A stretch of 64,000 nt of DNA. Origin: Akkermansiaceae bacterium UBA2367. Lineage in GTDB: Bacteria; Verrucomicrobiota; Verrucomicrobiia; Verrucomicrobiales; DEV007. The stretch lies in contig DDTJ01000088.1 of assembly GCA_002344525.1 (NCBI GenBank), positions 51,303 through 115,302 on the forward strand, read 5' to 3'. A program made the position numbers and the translations under genes. Position 1 is the stretch's first letter, and the number at the start of each line of letters is the position of its first letter. The notes beneath the pieces were generated by a model. It worked only from the letters and a program-made list of their open reading frames with translations, was not told the DNA's origin and made no database searches. Shown here piece by piece: positions 59,741 to 64,000 of the stretch.

Positions 59741-60948
59741 GCTTCGTTGGGAGCTCCCACCATCTCGACGCAGGCGAGATCCCCGGCAGCGTTGCGAACA
59801 TAGACACGACCGTTGGCAAGGGTTGGCGCGGTCCAGCATTTGCCCTCGAGGATTCTCTGCCGATGGCGTGGTCGGTATCCGGCAGGGTCGGCTTCGAAGA
59901 GGATGAGGTCCCCTTGGTCGAAAACGACCACCGTATTCCCCGCCGCGACGAGGCCACCGCTGCCAAAGCCGGGTTCGCTCCAAACGATCCTCCCGGTGGA
60001 GGCGTCGAGGCACATCAGCTCGGTGGGGCGGTGCGTCGTTCCGTGGAGGGAGTAGACATGGCCGTCGACGAGGACGCCGGGGTTGAAATACCACTTCATA
60101 TCCCTCTGCTCCCATACCTTCGCGGGTTCCCCTCCAGAACCGGGCTCGATCAGGACGGAGCCCGTCGACGAGGAGACGAGGATGCCTTTCCCGATCACGA
60201 GAGGATCGGCGGCGTTGACGTCGCGGCTCGACCGCCACGGCAGCTCCCACGCCGCTTCGCCCGTGGCGGCGTCGAAGGCGAGGAGGCCCTTCGCGGAGAG
60301 CAGGAGGCGATTCGCCCCCGGCCCGCCCGCCTCGTAGGGGACGACGGTGGCGTAGCCCGAGGTCTCTGTCGATGGCAGCCAGAGCGTCCTGCCAGTCTCC
60401 TTGTCGAGGGCGATGCCACCGCGTCCCACGTTGAGGAGGACGCGCTCGCCGTCGATGAAGGGCGAGGACGCGAAACTCCATTCGGGCAGGGCGACCCCGT
60501 GCTCGGCGACAAGGTCGCGGCTCCACACAACCCTGCCGTCGTGGAGGTCGAGGCGCAGGGCGTGGCCTTTCTTGCTGAGGACGTAGACCGATCCCTCGTG
60601 CGCCGTCGGCGTCGCGCCGGGGCCGCCCTCGTAGTAGAGCGGATCGAGGGCGCAGGGGAAGGAATGCCGCCAGAGCACCTCTCCGGTCTCCGCCGAGAGA
60701 CACCAGACCGTGTCAGTCTCCGCACCTGACAGGGTCCGGTTGCCCGAGACGAGAACCCTCTCCCCGACGACGGAGACACCGCCGAAGCCGATGCCCACCT
60801 GCGCGGTCCAGCGGACGGGCAAGGCGGCGGGCAGCTCCGCCGGGATCGCTTCCGGCGAGAGGCCGTCGTGCTCCGGGCCGCGCCAGTTCGGCCAATCGGC
60901 GGCGGACGTCAGGAAGGGGAGGAGGAGCACGAGGGGAAGGCGAGTCAT
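59734..60948 (-). CDS. secreted PQQ-like beta-propeller protein
   Basis: A 404-residue secreted protein: a signal peptide (LPLVLLLPFLTSAADWP), then ADWPNWRGPEHDGLSPE, the usual start of Planctomycetes-Verrucomicrobia PQQ-propeller proteins. Repeated propeller blades follow, each with the W-like TGEVLWRHSF, DGRVVWSRDL, TGRTLWLPST, TGEAAWELPW and TGRIVWSEPG turns. This is the BamB/PQQ_2 fold. There are no dehydrogenase active-site residues that I can see, so a binding or scaffolding role is likely. It is convergent with the sulfatase. Confidence 0.82.
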   Translation of the reverse strand: MTRLPLVLLLPFLTSAADWPNWRGPEHDGLSPEAIPAELPAALPVRWTAQVGIGFGGVSVVGERVLVSGNRTLSGAETDTVWCLSAETGEVLWRHSFPCALDPLYYEGGPGATPTAHEGSVYVLSKKGHALRLDLHDGRVVWSRDLVAEHGVALPEWSFASSPFIDGERVLLNVGRGGIALDKETGRTLWLPSTETSGYATVVPYEAGGPGANRLLLSAKGLLAFDAATGEAAWELPWRSSRDVNAADPLVIGKGILVSSSTGSVLIEPGSGGEPAKVWEQRDMKWYFNPGVLVDGHVYSLHGTTHRPTELMCLDASTGRIVWSEPGFGSGGLVAAGNTVVVFDQGDLILFEADPAGYRPRHRQRILEGKCWTAPTLANGRVYVRNAAGDLACVEMVGAPNEAQ

Positions 60949-61014
60949 GGGCGGAGGAAATCTCGCCCCGTCCGCGAGGGCTTCAACGTGCCGCGTTCGC
61001 GTCCTCGGCCCGGA

Positions 61015-61962
61015 TCATTTCCACTCCCAGCGGTCCTTTTCGAGCAGCTTCGCCCCGGCGCGCGGCTGTTCGGATCGCAGCCAAGCCTTCGCGGCTTCGT
61101 CGCCTTTCAAGTAGGCGTCCCAGAAACGGGTCGAGAGCAATTGGATCGCGGCATGGTGGTGCGGCTGGCGCTGCTCGTCGAAAAAGCCGGTGTCGGAGAA
61201 GGCGAAATGGCCGCCGCCTTCGAAGACGAGTTGGTATTTGTCCTCGGCGGGCAGGCTGGCGTAGGTTTCGAGGCGCGTTTCGGGCGTCTCGTCGGGCCGG
61301 ATCGGGCTGCCGTCCTTGGTCCCGGTCATGCAGAGCACGGGCGCGGCGATGTGGCCGAAGGCCTCCGCCGAGGGGATCGTCCGCGAGGCCGAGGGGCTCA
61401 TGAGAAAAAAGGCGTCAAGACGTGGGTCGGCGAAGCTGCGGTCGAGGCGGAAGCGCTGCCCCATCATCGCCTGGGTCGTGACCGCTCCGAAGCTGTGGCC
61501 ACAGAGGCCGATGTGCTCAAGGTCGAGACAGCCCTTCAAGTCGTGGCCCTCGGCGGCGTTCCATTCCTCGAGGCGGTCGAGGACGAAAGGGATGTCGCCG
61601 ACGCGGTCGGCGAAGGATTTCAGGCTCGCGGCGGCTTTCAGGGCGGCGAAGCGCCCCGCGCCCTCGGTCTCCTTCCAGACCGACTCGTCACTGCCGGGAT
61701 GCTGCACGAAGACGGCGACGTAGCCTTTCGCCGCCCAGTGCTCGCCGAGATAGGGGCTGTTCTCGCGCGAACCGCCGAGACCATGGGAGAAGATCACGAC
61801 AGGCTGCGGGTTCTTCCCAGGGCGCAGATAGACCTTCACCGGAACGGTTCGGCCACGCGTCGCATCGACGGGTTCGTAGCGGAGGGTCAAGGTGGGAGTG
61901 ACCTCTTCGGCGAGGAGGAATCCACCGAGGCACACGAACGGGAGGAGGAAAGAAGCACGCAT
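61015..61962 (-). CDS. secreted alpha/beta hydrolase (PAF-acetylhydrolase/dienelactone-hydrolase-like)
   Basis: A 315-residue secreted hydrolase: signal peptide (MRASFLLPFVCLGGFLLAEE), oxyanion-hole strand PVVIFSHGLGGSREN, nucleophile elbow IGLCGHSFGAVTTQAM, acid strand APVLCMTGTKDGSP and catalytic His in LVFEGGGHFAFSD. The layout matches large bacterial PAF-acetylhydrolase-like esterases. ATG 61962 is used; the GTG one codon earlier is unlikely. The gene is alone on the minus strand between the propeller gene and pdxA. Confidence 0.82.
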   Translation of the reverse strand: MRASFLLPFVCLGGFLLAEEVTPTLTLRYEPVDATRGRTVPVKVYLRPGKNPQPVVIFSHGLGGSRENSPYLGEHWAAKGYVAVFVQHPGSDESVWKETEGAGRFAALKAAASLKSFADRVGDIPFVLDRLEEWNAAEGHDLKGCLDLEHIGLCGHSFGAVTTQAMMGQRFRLDRSFADPRLDAFFLMSPSASRTIPSAEAFGHIAAPVLCMTGTKDGSPIRPDETPETRLETYASLPAEDKYQLVFEGGGHFAFSDTGFFDEQRQPHHHAAIQLLSTRFWDAYLKGDEAAKAWLRSEQPRAGAKLLEKDRWEWK

Positions 61963-62017
61963 CACGGATCGTAGATCGATTTTAGCCCATATCGGTTACA
62001 GTGGGGCGGGTGAAATT

Positions 62018-62042
62018 CGAAATCCGAAGCCCGAAATCCGAA
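62018..62042 (+). repeat. dispersed CCGAAATCCGAA-type repeat, copy 2
   Basis: Identical over 25 bases to 22076-22100. This copy is intergenic, 12 bases before the pdxA start, and is flanked by a partial unit (GAAATTCGAAATCC). It is likely part of the pdxA leader. Confidence 0.7.
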
Positions 62043-62054
62043 CACAGAAAGTCC

Positions 62055-63053
62055 ATGTCCCTCCCTCTCATCGCTGTGACCATGGGCGACCCCGCCGGGA
62101 TCGGTCCCGAGGTCTGCCTGCAACTCCTCGCGAACCCGGAGGTGCGGGGCTTCGCCCTGCCCGTCGTCTTCGGCGACGCCGCCGTCCTCGCCCGCTGTGC
62201 CGAGGCGACCGGGCTCCCCGCGCCGGAGCGCATCCTGACCGAAACCCAATGGCCCGAAGCTCGGGCCTCCCTCGACACCCCCGCCGTGCTCGATCTGCCG
62301 GGGTTCGACGACACGAATTTCACGCCAGGGGTCGTCGGCGCGGAGACTGGCGCGGCGGCCTACCACTTCATCGAGGTCGGCATCGAGCACGCCCTCGCCG
62401 GATCGGTCGCCGCCGTGGCCACCGCCCCGATCCACAAGGAGGCGCTCCGCGCCGCCGGCATCCTCCATCCCGGCCACACCGAGATCTTCGCCGAGAAAAC
62501 CGGGGCGGATCGTGCCTGCATGTTCCAATACAGCGACGAGGTGCGGGCCAGCTTCGTCACCGTGCATGTCGGCTACCACGAGGTGCCCGGCCTCCTCACG
62601 CGGGAGCGCATCCTCGACGTCATCGAACTCACCGCCGAAGCGATGCGGCGCATCCGCGGGACGGAGCCGAAGCTCGCCGTCCTCGGCCTCAACCCCCACG
62701 CGGGGGAGCACGGCCTCTTCGGCAATCTCGAGGAGGAGCGCATCATCCTCCCCGCGATCGAAGCCGCCCGCGCCGCCGGGTTCGATGTCGAGGGCCCCTT
62801 GCCGCCCGACACCGCCTTCCTCCCCGCGAAGCGGCACTCCACCGACGCCTTCATCTGCATGTATCACGACCAGGGCCACATCCCCTTGAAGGCCCTCGCC
62901 TTCGACACGGCGGTGAACACGACCCTCGGCCTTCCCATCATCCGCACCAGCGTCGACCACGGCACCGCCTGCGACATCGCCTGGCAAGGGAAGGCGAAAG
63001 GGAGCAGCCTCGTCGAGGCGGTGCGGCTCGCCGCGAAACTGGCGGCGGGGTGA
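62055..63053 (+). CDS. pdxA: 4-hydroxythreonine-4-phosphate dehydrogenase
   Basis: A 332-residue enzyme of pyridoxal phosphate synthesis that oxidises 4-phosphohydroxy-L-threonine with NAD. It begins LIAVTMGDPAGIGPEVCLQL. The metal ligands are in GILHPGHTEIFAEKTGAD, LNPHAGEHGLFGN and CMYHDQGHIPLKALAFD. The C-terminal TLGLPIIRTSVDHGTACDIA is the family signature. Length is normal. ATG 62055 is chosen because the family start is right behind it. The leader carries a dispersed repeat. Confidence 0.95.
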   Translation: MSLPLIAVTMGDPAGIGPEVCLQLLANPEVRGFALPVVFGDAAVLARCAEATGLPAPERILTETQWPEARASLDTPAVLDLPGFDDTNFTPGVVGAETGAAAYHFIEVGIEHALAGSVAAVATAPIHKEALRAAGILHPGHTEIFAEKTGADRACMFQYSDEVRASFVTVHVGYHEVPGLLTRERILDVIELTAEAMRRIRGTEPKLAVLGLNPHAGEHGLFGNLEEERIILPAIEAARAAGFDVEGPLPPDTAFLPAKRHSTDAFICMYHDQGHIPLKALAFDTAVNTTLGLPIIRTSVDHGTACDIAWQGKAKGSSLVEAVRLAAKLAAG

Positions 63054-63151
63054 GGGGGGATTGGCACCCCTCCGCATTGGGCATCTCGATCTGCCGCCCG
63101 CAGAATGAGGAGTGTGTCCAGCCGCCCTTTTTCGTGGGAAACTCACTCGTA

Positions 63152-64000
63152 TCAATCGCTCTGGCCCCGCTCGACCGCTTCCCGGAAGACCGGCTCCAGC
63201 AGCGGCCTCAACTGCCGGGCTCCGGCAGGCGACAGGTGATCCCGGTCTACGTAGAGAGCTTCGCCGTCCTTCGCCATCAGGTAGACGCCCCTTTCGTCCG
63301 TGAACAGGGGCATGGGGTCCAGCAGGACCGCGCCAGTCCCATCGACCGCACGCTCCAGCAGCTTCGTAACCTTGACGCTCCTCTTGCGGTGCTCGTCGAG
63401 GGTCAGAGCCCAATCGTTGACGTCCACCCGCCTTCTTGAAGCTTGGATGACCATTAACGGAACATGAAAAGGTTGTTCGCCCACGTCTTGCATCACATAG
63501 ACCTTGGCTCCCCGGCTTTCGAGGCGCGAGATGGTGGCCGGAAAATGCTCCAGAAACAGGCGGGCCGCTTGGTCCGGGGTCTTGGAATTTCGGGAACCGG
63601 CTTCGGTTAGCAAATGATAGGTCTTGGTCTGCTGCCCGTTCGGAGCGCCCTGAACATAGATAGGCCACCTGGCAATGCACAACACCGCGTCAAAGCGGGT
63701 GCTTTCCAGCAGGTCCAGCACGCGCCGTTCGTCTTCCCGACGCTCCGTCTCGTTTCGGGTCGATTTGCTTGGCCATGTGCCGATGATCGGGGGGGTGCCT
63801 TGAATCCATGCCACATAGACGGTGACGCCGAACTCCTTCCCCAAGTCGTCGAGCACGGGCATCACCGCCCCCGCGTGGCTGTCGCCCCACAGCAGCACCT
63901 TCGGCGCGTCGGGAGATCCCGCCCCAGCCAGCGGCGGGCCTCCGCGCTGCTCCCAATCAGCCAACGTATAGAACCCCCCGGACTCCCCTCCGAACCCCGT
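63152..64000 (-). CDS. SGNH domain of an acyltransferase-type protein, 5' end outside window
   Basis: The minus-strand frame is open to the right window edge (283 codons visible). It contains an SGNH hydrolase domain: the block I motif KVLLWGDSHAGAVMPVLDDL with the nucleophile Ser, EAGSRNSKTPDQAARLFLEH, and the C-terminal DRDHLSPAGARQL with the catalytic Asp-x-x-His. This is the C-terminal SGNH domain that follows the ten-helix Acyl_transf_3 domain in OafA/YrhL-like O-acetyltransferases, which decorate surface polysaccharides. The membrane half would lie beyond position 64000. The 98 bases between its end and pdxA show nothing. Confidence 0.78.
   Translation of the reverse strand, partial: TGFGGESGGFYTLADWEQRGGPPLAGAGSPDAPKVLLWGDSHAGAVMPVLDDLGKEFGVTVYVAWIQGTPPIIGTWPSKSTRNETERREDERRVLDLLESTRFDAVLCIARWPIYVQGAPNGQQTKTYHLLTEAGSRNSKTPDQAARLFLEHFPATISRLESRGAKVYVMQDVGEQPFHVPLMVIQASRRRVDVNDWALTLDEHRKRSVKVTKLLERAVDGTGAVLLDPMPLFTDERGVYLMAKDGEALYVDRDHLSPAGARQLRPLLEPVFREAVERGQSD

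Noticed and set aside
1..64000. CRISPR arrays, tRNA or rRNA genes, riboswitches
   Set aside because: No regularly spaced repeats, no cloverleaf with a T-loop consensus outside coding genes, no rRNA signatures and no known riboswitch core were seen by eye.

Overview
The window is GC-rich, gene-dense bacterial DNA that fits the Verrucomicrobiota (Planctomycetes-Verrucomicrobia-Chlamydiae superphylum). This is inferred from content: paired ECF-like sigma factors and multi-domain Ser/Thr kinases, a secreted sulfatase, an SHD1-tailed pectate-lyase-like protein, an EF-hand-tailed FAD oxidoreductase, many signal-peptide hydrolases, and the NPKSE-type short repeat. No rRNA, tRNA, CRISPR array, intact insertion sequence or origin was seen.

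Layout. 1-9.0 kb: 5' part of a giant TamB-like protein (runs off the left edge), a DoxX-like and a DUF817 membrane protein overlapping tail to tail, a radical-SAM/DUF4130 DNA-repair pair, a 56-residue membrane protein and a broken metallo-beta-lactamase exonuclease. 9.1-14.6 kb: housekeeping (trpG/pabA, a PDZ protein with a membrane partner, argH, fur, manA). 14.8-19.2 kb: an osmoregulated periplasmic glucan operon mdoG - unknown - mdoH, next to an IS5-type transposase remnant. 19.5-23.9 kb: xseA, rpe, tadA, a beta-CASP metallo-hydrolase, then an smpB stump in structured non-coding DNA. 23.9-28.2 kb: RND efflux pump and adaptor. 28.6-33.1 kb: a frameshifted alpha/beta hydrolase, then exported katG divergent from oxyR.

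33.2-50.1 kb is the accessory core. Two paralogous modules each start with an ECF-like sigma gene followed at once by a membrane Ser/Thr kinase gene. Within each module the sigma and kinase genes carry the same promoter-like bipartite element at identical spacing, which suggests each sigma factor drives itself and its kinase. In module 1 the kinase ends outside the membrane in two repeats resembling secretin N-domains. It is followed by two exported proteins made of the same repeat type, a PL14-like lyase and a 120-residue exported protein resembling a minimal secretin core. Module 2 continues with an acetyltransferase, a pectate-lyase-like protein, two small membrane proteins and an esterase. 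I regard this as the most likely undescribed system: an extracytoplasmic sensing device built from secretin-like parts and wired to a dedicated sigma/kinase pair.

50.2-64 kb: secreted amidase, accD, comF, a CPBP protease, a kelch protein, a truncated amino-acid oxidase, an FAD oxidoreductase, Uma2 nuclease, sulfatase, PQQ-propeller protein, esterase, pdxA and the C-terminal part of an SGNH protein running off the right edge.
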